This document shows positions 12,301 through 23,603 of a stretch of DNA of 64,000 nucleotides, one piece after another. The notes below the pieces were generated by a model, which was not told the DNA's origin, searched no databases, and saw only the letters and a program-made list of their open reading frames with translations. The DNA comes from Saxidomus purpurata. Its lineage: Eukaryota > Mollusca > Bivalvia > Venerida > Veneridae. Every line of letters starts with the position of its first letter. Positions within the stretch are counted from its first letter, which is position 1. A program made the translations under genes and the position numbers. The stretch covers positions 28,683,215-28,747,214 of the forward strand of contig JAFMSR010000013.1 in the NCBI GenBank assembly GCA_022818135.1. Direction: 5' to 3'.

Positions 12301-15300
12301 AGAATGGGTTGAACCACTGTTCATTGTGTAGCTTTAAAATTGTCAAAAAGTTGATATATCTGTCTTTTATCCATGTAAACGTCAAATTATTTGATATGCT
12401 TGTGTAACGTGTAAATTAGTAGTGAAAAGTTTTTATTGTTCGGCTAGTATAAAAACCGATATCGGTCAAACATGCCGGTATTTTCCGGTATCGGGTAAAG
12501 TGGGTCCATTACGTTACTATTTGACTCGATTTTTATTATTTAAAATTTACAATCACACTTCAGTTTGTTTTTGAATGAAAGTATCATTGTGCAGTCACTG
12601 ACAGTCTATTTTAATCAGATATGGCATGTTAGAGCAATACAGTGACAGGTAGCCAAAGTTAACTAATTGGCCGGTATGCACTGACTTTTCAGTAATCGCG
12701 AAAATGTGCGTTAATGTTTTGTTTACAAACATTTTGACTGCAAACGATTTTGTGAGGATAGAGGCAGGAATAGTATTGACCATTCTGAAAATCACCTTAA
12801 TGGAACATCGCGTAGAACATATTATAATATTGCTGCGTTCACTTTAATTTTATTAACGCTGAATGAAAATAGGGATCTTATATACAATCTAATAAATCCT
12901 GATGAAAAAAAAACCGGAAAGAGCGTAAAGATTATTTAAAGCCTTTTCATGAATATTTTTTGGTTTCTTTTTAAGTCAGAAACGATACACTGAAAATGAG
13001 TAACAGTTACTTAATTGTAACTACCCAAACAAAAAAAAGATTGGAACCAATAATCACAGCAAATAACCAACAAATAGTTATTTGGTAGATATTTATTGCT
13101 TCTGGAAATGCCATGCAAATGAGCTTAACAAATAACTAAAGCAAATAACTAACAAATCATTTCGCTGAAAGCAAATAATTAACAAATAACTTTTGGAATG
13201 GGGAGTATATATTTAACAAATAAGCATCAAATAATGAAGAGGTGTGGCTTATATTTCAAACAAATAAGCACCAAATAATTCCAGGGAAAGCAAATAATTA
13301 ACAAATAACTTTTGCAATGAACATCGTATATTTAACAAATAAGTATCAAATAATGGAAGAAGAGTGGCTTCAATTCTTTATTAGTCTAACAAATAACCAC
13401 CAAATAATCTCTTTCGATCCCCTCTCTCTCTCTCTCTCTCTCTCTCACTCACTCACTCACTCACTCACTCACAGTCTACACCGTCACCAGCCGGGACACA
13501 ACAATCAAGGAAGCTGTCGTTTCGAGTTCCTCCTTCCTGCCACACAACTTCTCTTCCAAGGTGGTACAGTGTAGCCTGTCAGTCATGAAGTCTTCATTGA
13601 ACATACAGGGGACATATCTGAAATAAATCACAAAATAACAAGATGAAAAACAGCATATAATGCCTCCCACGGTACAAACAAAACACAGATGCATATACAT
13701 ATAAAATATTTTCAATGCATCATTTCAAATGTCTAGGTTGATAATATTTACATTAACAATCACGAGTGCATGATCTCACTTGGTTAAACTGCTGTCACAC
13801 TAGTATCGTTTAAAACACATTAAACATGAGGGACATTATGGCCTTGTATTGCTTATATACGTACCACTGTTCATTATGTCAAGGCCATAAAGAATCTTGT
13901 CAGTGCAAAAAAATGCGACTCCAAATCTAAATACGTTTTTTAATGATTTTTACCCAGTGACCTAAGTTTTGACACTAAGTGACCTAGTTTCACACTTGAC
14001 CAACATTTCATCAAAACAAATGATTTTGCCCTTACAACCAGTATAAATCATGATTAGCCTGCACATCCATGCAGTCTCATCATGATCTCAACTATTCACT
14101 TAACAGTTCGTAAAATAAGTATCTTGGTAAACAAGTTTACCTGATGGATATTGTTCAAATTGAATATTGACAAGTCCAGGTTGGGAAAATCAGCATTCTG
14201 TGTAAGAAACCAAACTGTGTGTGTCACTGGACTGCGTGCATGCACTTTCCCAAAATTAATTTTAATTTGTACAAATAACGAACATGTACATGTACATACT
14301 TGAACTTACCCTGAGTAATCTTTGAAGGATCCTTATAATTAAACGCTCCATTATATTCTATTCCAATCGAAAGTAGGTTGCATGCTGAAATTCAGGCAGT
14401 ACATGTATATATATGTACCGTTAAGAATAATTAAGAATGAATTTGACTTAGTTATATTAATGTAGGGAACTTCTAATTCAATAAAACAATGTGCATGTAT
14501 TCCAGTTTTACTTAACAAGACTATATATCATTACGTACGATGTATGGTATTAAGTCCGCATACCTGCATTTGAAGTTATTAACCATTTTACTCTGTTAAT
14601 TGCAGAAACAGTATTCTGTGCTGAATTGCACATTATATAGCAGTTTAAATCATTTGGAAATTAATAACTTCCGTGAACTTTTTATTTATCAATATTAACA
14701 AAAGATCAACTAAAATCCGATAAAAATCAACAATTCAGTTCTGTAAATCTTGCTTTTACAAAAAGTATGTGTCTGAAATTACCTTTGCATAAATTTGCTC
14801 CTCATTCATGTCATTGAATCCTTCAGGTTTGATGCTGAACAATCCATAGTATTGTCAAATTCTTTTCATAAAATATTCACAAACATTACTGTCATAAGAA
14901 TGCAAATAATACTTTTCTGTTCTTCAAAAAATAAAGCTTTATCACAATAATATTCATGTAGCTGTTTAGATGTATATACACAGCATAAAATACTCTGTTT
15001 TGAATCCACCAATCAGAAAGCGTTATCTTTGTAAACATGAGTAAATTTCCTACATCTAGGGATAAACTTGACCTCTTGTTATCAGTAAATGGTTCCCATG
15101 GTTAACAGTGTGTTCAATATAATATCTCAATGAAAGCTGGGCACAGGTGCTACCCATGTATCTCATGTTGCAGTAGATATTTTCTCTACACAAAATGAAA
15201 TGCTTTACTATTTTGTACATTTATTTGAGTACTCAATGGTATATAAGTACTGAAATACATGTACAAACATTATATAGTATATATAAAGGGCTTTCAAATA

Positions 15301-18300
15301 GTACTATTTGAAAGACCTTGAGTAAATTAACTAAGTGTTATTTTGAAAATATAACGAGCGTGTAGATTTAGATACACATGTTGGTTGAATTTCTCAAAAG
15401 CACAATTAAATTCAAGGCAATGAGAAATACCCATAAATTGTGTTGCTAATGTATTTGAATGATACTACGTATTTCTCCAGTGTATACGTACTAAAATATC
15501 TATACTTCCCGCAATTAATGAAAACAATTACCATTTTGCAAGTGTATACACTTTCGTTTGCATTTCAGACTGCCACAAGTGAAACGAATAATGAACAAAT
15601 CATATTTAAGAGGATACAAGTGCAACGAATAACTAACAAATACTATTTTATAAGATACAAGTTCAGTGAATATCTATCAAATAATTGAAGTTTAACAAAT
15701 AATTAACAAATAACTTTTACAGAAACGGCTTGTTTGTTATTTGGTGCTTATTTGTTAAATGAATATGTTACAAATAAGTTAACAAATAAGAATTTTATTA
15801 TTTGTTAGTTATTTATTGATGATTTGATCATTATTTGTTAAGGATTTTTTTGGTTTGGGTACACAAACCAGATAGTCAAGTGTTTGCTTTACATGAACCT
15901 AGAATAGGAATTTATTCCGTCAATAAAGTTTATTTGCATCTCCCATTTCAAAATATTAACATGAAAGCTTTGCTGTGTAAAAAGACAGGCAATGATAAAT
16001 ATTTATAAGAGTCTGATGTATTAAGAATGAAACTTAACTCAAATTAGGGTTTTCAGAAATTTCAGTACAAAAACAATGGTACTGACCCCAGTAGTAATAC
16101 TTTGCTCCGCACTTCCACTGCATGCCCTCTGTGTAATGCGACCACGGAATATGGAATCTATTGTATTATAAAGACTTGATTTCCCTGCACCAACAGGACC
16201 AATAATTGCAATCCTTGCCTCACTAACATTCAGTTCAGGGATCGGCTTAAATGCAATGATCTCTTCTTTGAGTTGTTGAAATAACTGCAATGAAGACAGA
16301 AAAAAATTAACGTATATTTAATAATACAATCCGCTTTGCATTATACTAAGATTTTTGTTAAACTCTAGCTCTAAACAGGACTGTAGTGTTTCACTTGCAT
16401 TTACTGTTAGATTGTACAGTCAATCTTGTCTAAGCATTCAACCAACGGACGCATTAAATGTGGTTAAATGGATTGCTTATCTAGCTGGTATTGTGATCTT
16501 ACAAAACAACTAAAAACTAGGCTTCAGGTAGCTAAAAATAATGGTACATGTATTAGGTTTATTACTAAAATCAAGTATAGAACATCATTTACTGTAAATG
16601 ATTTTAAGGAACTTTTTTTTTAATGTAGAAAGATGCAGGCAGATGAGACTGAATCATGTCCATAAGATTTTTTACAATAACTGTTCTAGCTATGTCAAGG
16701 ATAACTTTGTAAAGATAACAATTACTAAAATGTACAGTTATAGTAGGAAAGACAATTCTTATGTTCCACATGTAAGTAGTCTTACGCATTGTAGTTTTTA
16801 CCATAACAGTATTAAGGACTAGAATCTTTTACCCGAGAAGGTCAAAAACATTAAGTCCAAATTTGCTTTCAAACGTGCTGTATTTGCTAAATAAATAAGA
16901 AGCAAGCGTACATTCAGCCTAGTATATATTTTTTAACCTACTTCAATAGGGTTTTATTGATTGTCAATTATACTATTAAACACAGCTTCTGTTTTATTAT
17001 GTTGGTCTTGCCAGAATCTAAACAACAAGTAGTCCATCATATTTTAGGTCTCATTATATATTTATGCACCATTAGCTTGTTTCAACATCCTAAAGCAATA
17101 GTTTGGTTACTATACTGTCCGGCAAAAGAAACGAACCTTTACCAATGAATTTAAAAGTCATTATATCCTGCACATTTATAAAAGTATTCGCCTACAGCAG
17201 AGACATAGAATAAATAATAAATTTCTCTGAATGATTTATCAAAGCAGACAGATAGGAAATTGAGCTGTATTACTTATTATACACGTTTTAATGAAAATAT
17301 ATACACTGACACATTTCTGCAAATAGTACGAAAATGAAAAAGTTGCGTTTCTTTTGCCTTTGAGTATGTTTTTATATATATATTCATTTCATATCATGAT
17401 ATATGTCATACCTAGTCATCTACATAAAAGATCTAGGACCCTGTTGGAAATATGTCTTATGACTTTCGCGGGTTATCCTATGCATTCAATACATCTGTAG
17501 TAATTAAATGGTTACAATATGATGTACTTCCATTTCTGTGTTATACCTATATAATTATATTTAACTTATGTGATTGAATTAATGAGGATCTCTGCGTTAC
17601 ACTTTTATATAGTTGTAAGTTATAGTTAGCAAGTTTTCAGTTAGAAAGTGTTTTGTCTCAAGTACCGATGGTGGTACTGCATATTGGCACTCAACAGTAG
17701 AACTGTTGTTACATGTATACCTTATATAATGTCTATGCATGCTAATATACAGTGGCCAGTTATATAACTATTTCACACTTTATAGAGTTATTGCCTATTA
17801 TACTTAGAAAATATCTAACCATGCAAAGTCAAGACAACCGCTAGAAAACACTCATATGAAGACGTAGTTCATTTTTCATTCATGGACAAACACGTGGAAG
17901 AGACATACACGAAACATAATAGTAAATCATGACTTTAACTTATACAATGTATATGAAGTGGTTACTACATAAGTCGTATTCTTACTTTTTTGTTCCAGTC
18001 TTCTGTATCACGCCATATTTTACCAACTTTCTTCTCATCATCTGAAATGAACAATCTATTGTTAACAACTTAATATCTTGCAAGACGCTTCGTTGTATAG
18101 GAAACCTTAAAATTAGCATGACAAAGACTGATGCATAGTTTTAACTTATATAAAACAAAAACGAAAATATTACATCCAGAATTAATAGTCACGCGGGATG
18201 TGTATTTCAAGGCTAAAATAATGGATATATAGAGACGAGAGATATTTAGTTATCAAACTTAACTTACATGTTACTTTATACACTTCAAGTTCTGTGACGT

Positions 18301-18810
18301 TCAAGTTGCCATTATTGATCTCATTAGCGGTGGCACCTTGCATCTCGTAAGAATTTCCGTAATTTGTGGAACCGTTCAGAGGGAAGTAAGAACCAGAGCG
18401 ATTAACTGTGTCCTGAAATGTTCTGAGATCGTGGCCGCCAAAGGTTGGTCCGAAGTTTGCTTGATTGTAAATGGCATAACAATGGCATAACAATAACGTC
18501 CTTTTTTTAATGACAATTTAGTACTTTTTGGGTTTCCATTGTAACGTAGCTGAAAGAGAAATGCATCTGCAGAACAACCATAGCTACTACTGTTTGACTG
18601 CCAGGTAGAAGGGTTATATCCGCCATATACAGATTCCTGAGTATTATACAACACTGTCATTGTTGGTCCTTGCTCGTCACACTTCTCGTGAAATTGCTTG
18701 GTATCGCATCCATCTCTGGTGATTGCGTAGAGAAGTGTAAACGTTTTAGGACCTGTGCCAATCCATTTCTCCAGCTGGTCCATATCTTTGTTCGTTAATC
18801 TTCCACCCAT
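9005..18810 (-). CDS. IFI44-like: IFI44-like TLDc plus GTPase protein (gene B), frame broken in exon 1
   Basis: Six coding exons on the minus strand: 18810-18268, 18041-17986, 16284-16087, 11623-11480, 10851-10680 and 9309-9005. Lengths, phases and splice sites match gene A exon by exon. Domains in order are TLDc, a linker KIWRDTEDWNKK, P-loop GPVGAGKSS, G3 DTPGL, a core strand HCVVFVLDATT, and G4 LTKID with a C-terminal helical part. Without the 11-bp tandem duplication at 18472-18493, the exons sum to 1407 nt, or 468 residues, close to vertebrate IFI44. With it, the TLDc domain shifts frame after about residue 109 and the GTPase part would be lost. The gene is therefore either a very young pseudogene, a damaged allele, or an assembly or sequencing error; all other sites are intact. 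It lies upstream of gene A in the same direction, as a tandem duplicate. Confidence 0.82.
9417..10308. mobile_element. non-autonomous pogo/Tigger-like element
   Basis: The ends are inverted copies, CAGTAAAACCTCGATAACTC on the left and its near complement ending GAAGTTTTACTG on the right, flanked by TA as in pogo/Tigger elements. The inner ends repeat CTCGAGTTATCCGG-type motifs. A short minus-strand stretch near 9580-9660 (TKCKLKTKIIEFKYHA) may be a trace of the CENP-B-like helix-turn-helix, which is uncertain. It sits in the last intron of gene B. Confidence 0.8.
10680..10851 (-). CDS. IFI44-like: gene B exon 5: HCVVFVLDATT core strand
   Basis: 57 codons plus one base after a TTCCAG acceptor. 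The donor reads GTTTTA, weaker than the GTAAAG of gene A, but the phase is right and the next exon continues the family sequence. Confidence 0.82.
10852..11479. other. gene B intron 4, nothing recognised
   Basis: AT-rich sequence between exons 4 and 5. I see no second gene, RNA gene or clear repeat. Confidence 0.5.
11480..11623 (-). CDS. IFI44-like: gene B exon 4: G3 motif (DTPGL)
   Basis: 48 codons between ATACAG and GTAAAT, containing LLCDTPGLEESAGLD and LLDGNIPNFYQ. The intron before it is about 4.5 kb and holds the 2.8-kb element at 13022-15861. Confidence 0.88.
12056..12115 (+). repeat. tRNA-like fragment (SINE-like)
   Basis: Contains GGTTCGAATCCC, the pol III B box of a tRNA, within CCCGCGGTTCGAATCCCGGC. 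Only the 3' half of a tRNA-like fold is recognisable, so a SINE-derived remnant is more likely than a working tRNA gene. Confidence 0.45.
13022..15861. mobile_element. 2.8-kb element with inverted ends and subterminal repeats
   Basis: The left end TACCCAAACAAAAAAA and the right end TTTTTTTGGTTTGGGTA are inverted copies. Both ends carry many subterminal repeats of the types ACAAATAACT and CAAATAATTAACAAATAAC, at 13040-13410 on the left and inverted at 15580-15845 on the right. The centre is not repetitive. No target duplication was clear, and the superfamily is not identified. It lies in gene B intron 3. Confidence 0.7.
13422..13472. repeat. compound (CT)n and (ACTC)n microsatellite
   Basis: About 12 CT units at 13422-13446 run directly into about six ACTC units ending near 13472, inside the left half of the 2.8-kb element. 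Confidence 0.9.
16087..16284 (-). CDS. IFI44-like: gene B exon 3: GTPase P-loop
   Basis: 66 codons between TTGCAG and GTCAGT, with P-loop GPVGAGKSSLYNTI and ending SITTG. It matches gene A exon 3 in length and phase. Confidence 0.88.
16290..17980. other. gene B intron 2, nothing recognised
   Basis: About 1.7 kb of AT-rich sequence. I found no coding exon, RNA gene or repeat that I can name. Confidence 0.5.
17986..18041 (-). CDS. IFI44-like: gene B exon 2: linker
   Basis: 56 nt between TTTCAG and GTAAGA, encoding YDEKKVGKIWRDTEDWNKK with phase 1 entry and phase 0 exit. It aligns without gaps to the gene A exon at 4264-4319. Confidence 0.8.
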
Positions 18811-18819
18811 AGTGCTATA
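18268..18819 (-). CDS. IFI44-like: gene B exon 1: TLDc domain with 11-bp frameshift
   Basis: Acceptor TTCCAG ends at 18820, the ATG is at 18810-18808, and donor GTAAGT begins at 18267. The first part reads through GRYCYAI and the rest resumes in another frame as YNQANFGPTFGGHDL. The switch occurs at two adjacent copies of an 11-base unit, TTGTTATGCCA on the minus strand, at 18472-18482 and 18483-18493; gene A has a single copy there. Confidence 0.8.
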
Positions 18820-18938
18820 CTGGAAAAAGTTATATACTTCAATGCAATATATTGGTCAATAAATAACAATACATGTACATATTCTATACTCATTATTGTT
18901 GAACTGTGATGTATTTGTGTATAAAGAAACAATATAAA

Positions 18939-20174
18939 CAACAAGAGCTGTCCCTGCCCCCGAAAGAGGTGCCTCACAGTCTGTGTCCTCCCCATGTGCT
19001 CAATAAATGTGCTATGTCATTTTAAAATCCTTACATGCATGACAGAGTAACCATGCATACAGTATTCTATTACTTTAAACACTAAGTGTGACCTTGACCT
19101 TTGAGGTAGGGACTTGGGTCTTGCACGCAAAACATCCGCTTGATGTGCTAGACATTTGTGCAAACTTATTTGAAAATTCTTCGAAGCATGATAAAGTTAT
19201 AGTCCGGACACAAATGTATGCATATTTACAGGATTCCATTACCTATAAACTCTAAGTGTGACCTTGACCTTTGTGGTAGAGTTGGTGGTCTTGCACGCGA
19301 CACGTCGTCTTGATGTGCTAGACATGTGAGCCAAATTATTTTAAAATCCTTCAATGCATGACAAAGTTACAGTCCGGACATGAATGTGTTCATATATGCA
19401 TATATAGAGGAATCAATTACCTTCAAACTCTAAGTGTGACCTTGACCTTTAAGCTAGGGACGTGGGTCTTGCACGCCACACATCGTCTTGATGTGCTAGA
19501 CATCTGTGCCAAATTATTTTAAAATCCTTCAATGCATGACAAAGTTACAGTCCGGACACGAATGTGTGCATATATGCATATATAGAGGAATCCATTACCT
19601 TCAAACTCTAAGTATGACCTTGACCTTTGAGCTAGGGACGTGGGTCTTGCACGCGACACGTCGTCTTGATGTGCTAGACATTTGTACCAAGTTATTTTAA
19701 AATCCTTCAATGCATGACAAAGTTACAGTCCGGACACGAATGTGTGCATATATGCATATATAGAGGAATCCATTTCTTCAAACTCTAAGTATGACCTTGA
19801 CCTTTGAGCTAGGGACGTGGGTCTTGCACGCGACACGTCGTCTTGATGTGCTAGACATTTGTGCCAAGTTATTTTAAAATCCTTCAATGCATGACAAAGT
19901 TACAGTCCGGACACGAATGTGTGCATATATAGAGGATTCCATAACCTTCATACTCCAAGTGTGACCTTGACCTTTGAGGTAGGGATGTGGGTCTAGCACG
20001 CGACACGTCGTCTTGATGTGCTAAACATTTGTGCCAAGTTATTTTAAAATCCTTCAATGCATGACAAAGTTACGGTCCGGACACGAATTTGTAAGTGGGG
20101 ACGCACAGACGGACGGACAGACGGATAGAAGGACGGTGCGATTTTAATATGCTGCCCTTCGGGGGCATAAAAAG
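18939..20174. repeat. satellite-like element with six 170-178 bp units
   Basis: Six direct units, each starting near a TGACCTTGACCTTT motif at 19091, 19261, 19439, 19617, 19794 and 19964, so the spacing is 170, 178, 178, 177 and 170 bp. Each unit includes CTTGATGTGCTAGACAT and AATGCATGACAAAGTTAC. The array begins with ACAAGAGCTGTCCCTGCCCC and ends with a GACGGACGGACAGACGG tract followed by CTTCGGGGGCATAAAAA. These edges suggest an interspersed element with an expanded core rather than a pure satellite. Confidence 0.85.
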
Positions 20175-20840
20175 AAACGTTTAATTGAAACATAGTTTCT
20201 AGATAAAATTTAAATGTCATATGGTAAACAGCGGCGTTTAACTGAAAAATTAACGCAATCATTACCTTTTTCATTTTTATATATACTTTTACAAAATGGA
20301 CCGATTTGAAAACAAAATAAAATACAACACTAGAATGACAAATTGGTTACGGACTACCTTGATCTCAATGCATTGTACATGTGTAATATACCACATACAC
20401 GTATGTTTAGTACTCAAACTATAGCAAATGTCAACAATGCGTAATTTACAGATTAACCGGTAAGCCTGCAGTTAATGGCTGGGAAAAATCCTTCATATGT
20501 ATATTTTCAATGTCAGCAAGTGTATTTCATATGTAAAACATGCTTTTCAGACCAAGATATTGTTCATACGTGTAGCAGCAGATAAGTATAGTCGAAATAT
20601 GGGTGAGACTAATCGAGTTTACCAGTAGGTAAAGGGCCAAATGTTATCTCTTTACAATGATCAAATTAGTTGTCTTTTACCAATAAAGATGAACAAATAC
20701 GAAAGGCGCGATTGACACACCTAGTGATCCTTAGCAAATTTAGGTGGTAAATCTTAAAGTTCTTTTAGAACAGAGATGTGATTGTAAACTGTAAATACAA
20801 ATAGAGTAAATAAAAGCAGCTTCTAATTTCCACTGAAATG
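20175..20840. other. intergenic, nothing recognised
   Basis: AT-rich sequence between the satellite element and the TAATA tract; no gene or repeat recognised. Confidence 0.4.
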
Positions 20841-20900
20841 TAATATAATATAATATAATATAATATAATATAATATAATATAATATAATATAATATAATA
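20841..20900. repeat. (TAATA)n microsatellite
   Basis: Twelve near-perfect pentanucleotide units. Confidence 0.95.
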
Positions 20901-21054
20901 ATGACCAACCTTTTTTTGTTCTGAACCGTTTGGCATACAAAAATGGAGATGCTGGCTGGCCAAAGCTTATGCTATTTAAAGCAATTGCATGTATTACACT
21001 AATGTCATAGGGTAGCAATACGAAAGCCTCTTAGGGCCATCTGAGAGAAAAAAA

Positions 21055-22230
21055 AATATTGTAAAATCGTAATAAAGCGAAAAAAGGCGTTATAATGCGA
21101 AAAAGGCTTAGTAACGCGAAACAAGGCATAATAACGCAAAGGAAAGGCGTAATAGCGCAAAATAAAGGTATTATAACGCGAAAAACGCGTAGTAACGCGA
21201 ATAAAAAGGCTTACAAATTTAGTAACGCTAAACAAAGGCATATTAACGTCGATTAAAGACGTACACACGTTAAACATTATAAATAAAAGGCATTATTACG
21301 CGATTCTAATATGCCTATGGTATATTTCTATAGTCAATTCGAGTGCTTTAATATGATTAAAGCACTCGGAAAAGTAGGCGTAGTTTCGAACATGGAAGTA
21401 GCTCCTTCCGACTTGTCTAATTTACTCCCGCTTACTAAATAAAATATAGAAATAGAAATAATGTCAGTATGACTAATCAGTCGCATGAAAAAGTTTTGTT
21501 TAAAAACCTATTTATTATTTTTGATAACGTCAAGTAAGCCTTAGAATACCTTCACCTTGCTTTTCTTTAAAAGGGCCAAGAAATTCAGCATTAACAGTCA
21601 TACAATGTTTTGATTGCGGGAGACAAAACAATAAATGAAAACGTTTACGTCATCACACTAACGTCATTACTCCACGTACGTTGTACAGTTCAAATTAACG
21701 TTACGCATTTAATCGATTGTCTACGGAATTCCGTTAGGGCCATCGCCTTTGAATGAAATAATCTGAAACGCGAAAACACGAAATCACGAAAGTACGATGA
21801 CGAAAACGCGAAAACACGATGACGAAAACTCGAAAGTACGATGACGAAAACGCGAAAACACGAAATCGCGAAACTACGATGACGCAAACGCGAAACTAAG
21901 ATGATGAAAACGCGAAAGTACGATTACGAAAACGCGAAAACACGATGATGAAAATGCGATACAATTTCGCGTTTTCATCATCGTACCTTCGCGTTTTCGT
22001 CATCGTACTTTCGCGGTTTCGTGTTTTCGTCATCGTACTTTCGCGTTTTTGCGTTTTCGTCACCGTGTTTTCGCGTTTTCGTCATCGTATTTTCGATTTT
22101 TCGGCTTAGTAACGACAACATAAAGGCGTAATAACGCGAAAATAAAGGGGTTATAATTCGACAATAAAGGCGTTATAACGTTAAATAAAGTCGTAATAGC
22201 GTTAAATTAAGGCGTATTAACATTAATAAA
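21055..22230. repeat. low-complexity arrays of TAATAACGCGAAAAAAGGCG type
   Basis: Degenerate 18-22 bp units built from AACGCGAAA and AAAGGCGTTA run from 21062 to 21300 and again from 22100 to 22230, in the same orientation. They flank a separate fold-back block (21760-22105). A shorter piece recurs at 23860-23945. Confidence 0.7.
21760..22105. repeat. fold-back inverted repeat of CGAAAACGCGAAA units
   Basis: The left arm at about 21760-21960 consists of many copies of ACGATGACGAAAACGCGAAA-like units. From about 21962 the sequence switches to the complementary units (CGCGTTTTCGTCATCGT) up to about 22105. The two arms could pair over more than 100 bp with mismatches. Confidence 0.75.
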
Positions 22231-22389
22231 ATAGGGTTATTAGTATAGTAACGTGATCCAGCATGTCGGATTTGCTCGAGTCGTGCGCCGGATCATACGA
22301 GTGCGTAGCACGAGTTTGATCCGACCTCGACGAGAGCCAATCCGGCTTATGGATCACATTACTATACTAATAACCCTTTTATTATATAC
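22224..22389. mobile_element. palindromic MITE-like element, copy 1
   Basis: An imperfect palindrome. The left arm has AGGGTTATTAGTATAGTAAC and GTGATCCA; the right arm has TGGATCAC and the complement up to AATAACCCTTTTATTATA. The loop includes CTCGAGTCGTGCGCCGGATC and its partner. Nearly the same sequence occurs at 22702-22874. Confidence 0.75.
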
Positions 22390-22455
22390 CATTTGACACT
22401 TGTCTGCCCGATAAACTAAATTAAAATGACATACTAAGCCTACAATTGAAGAAAA

Positions 22456-22701
22456 ACCCTTTTTAGCGCGAAATATACGTAGTGTGCGACGTCAGTTTAT
22501 TGACGTCATCGTATAAACAAATAGTAACGACCCAGTCAAAAGCGACGTTATTAACGTCATGTGCATTTGTGGGCCAATTGAATGCACTCTTACAAATTAT
22601 GCCGCGCTATTTGTATTGCACGTACATACAATACGGAATTTTTTTCTGTCAGGCCGTATTTGATGGTTGAATATAGGCTGTATTTTGACAGAATATTTAC
22701 A
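22456..22701. repeat. spacer block, copy 1 of a duplicated unit
   Basis: Begins CCCTTTTTAGCGCGAAATAT and contains three ACGTCA sites and ATTGCACGTACATACAATAC. An almost identical copy lies at 23604-23862. With the preceding palindrome it makes a unit of about 480 bp that is present twice in direct order. Confidence 0.85.
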
Positions 22702-22874
22702 GGTATATAATAAAATAGGGTTATTAGTATAGTAACGTGATCCAGCATGCCGGATTTGCTCGAGTCGTGCGTCGGATCATACGAGTGCGTAGCACGAGTT
22801 TGATCCGACCTCGACGAGAGCCAACCCGGCTTATGGATCACATTACTATACTAATAACCCTTTTATTATATACC
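22702..22874. mobile_element. palindromic MITE-like element, copy 2
   Basis: Same palindrome as at 22224-22389, here with fuller ends GGTATATAATAAAA and TTTTATTATATACC. A few substitutions separate it from copy 1. Confidence 0.8.
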
Positions 22875-22940
22875 TTTTGGCACTTGTCTGCGCGAATAAA
22901 CTAAATTAAAATGACATGCAAAGCATAAAATTGAAGAAAA

Positions 22941-23601
22941 GGTGGCACTCCACACTTTTTAGCCACAAATTCGAATTGGTCAGGGGTAATTTTATAAAGT
23001 TTAGAGATATAAGGAAATTAAACAGCCCTGTGAACTTTAAATCAATTTTAAGTGCCAGATTTTGTTGTTTGAGTTTTATTTTGCATGTTTGCAAATGCGA
23101 AAACATGGGTCTGGAAAGCCAGTGCAGAGATGACATGCGCAGATGGTGACATTTTGTAAACAAGTGAAAATCAGCTCTACAGCTTAGAAAATCAAGCTTT
23201 TTACAGGGGGTACATACTTTTACTGCTTGCAAAATATTTTCGTGGTTAAGCACCATGTTCAATGTGTTTGTTTACTTATCTAGATAGTCTGCAAGCCAGA
23301 AACAGTGTCACCTAGTGTGAAATATTTGCAGGTAATTTTGTACAGGTTCGGAAAATAGGGCTAGAATGGTCTCAGACTGCAGTGAATTCTGGCCTCCGAC
23401 GGTATAAATAGGAACTAAAATTTTCAGGAAAGAAAGGCAGTTCAGACTACCGAATTGTATTAATACGTTCACACTGGCAATGTGTTCACAGCGAAACACT
23501 TATTCTATTTTCAGGTTCACAGGTTGTTCATATGTGATAGGCCTACTTTGTTGGTGTCGCTCGAACAAAGCCGAGGGCTGAAATAAGTGTGGAGTGCTAC
23601 C
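22941..23601. mobile_element. 661-bp nested DNA transposon
   Basis: The ends GGTGGCACTCCACACTT and AAGTGTGGAGTGCTACC are inverted. The element interrupts the second copy of the duplicated unit: copy 1 reads GAAGAAAAACCCTTTTT without a break, while copy 2 reads GAAGAAAA, element, AAAACCCTTTTT. This gives a 3-bp AAA target duplication. No transposase is visible, so it is non-autonomous; the superfamily is not assigned. Confidence 0.85.
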
Positions 23602-23603
23602 AA

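Noticed and set aside
19506..20274. Several open frames within the satellite-like array
   Set aside because: They follow the 170-178 bp unit and repeat with it; no protein similarity.
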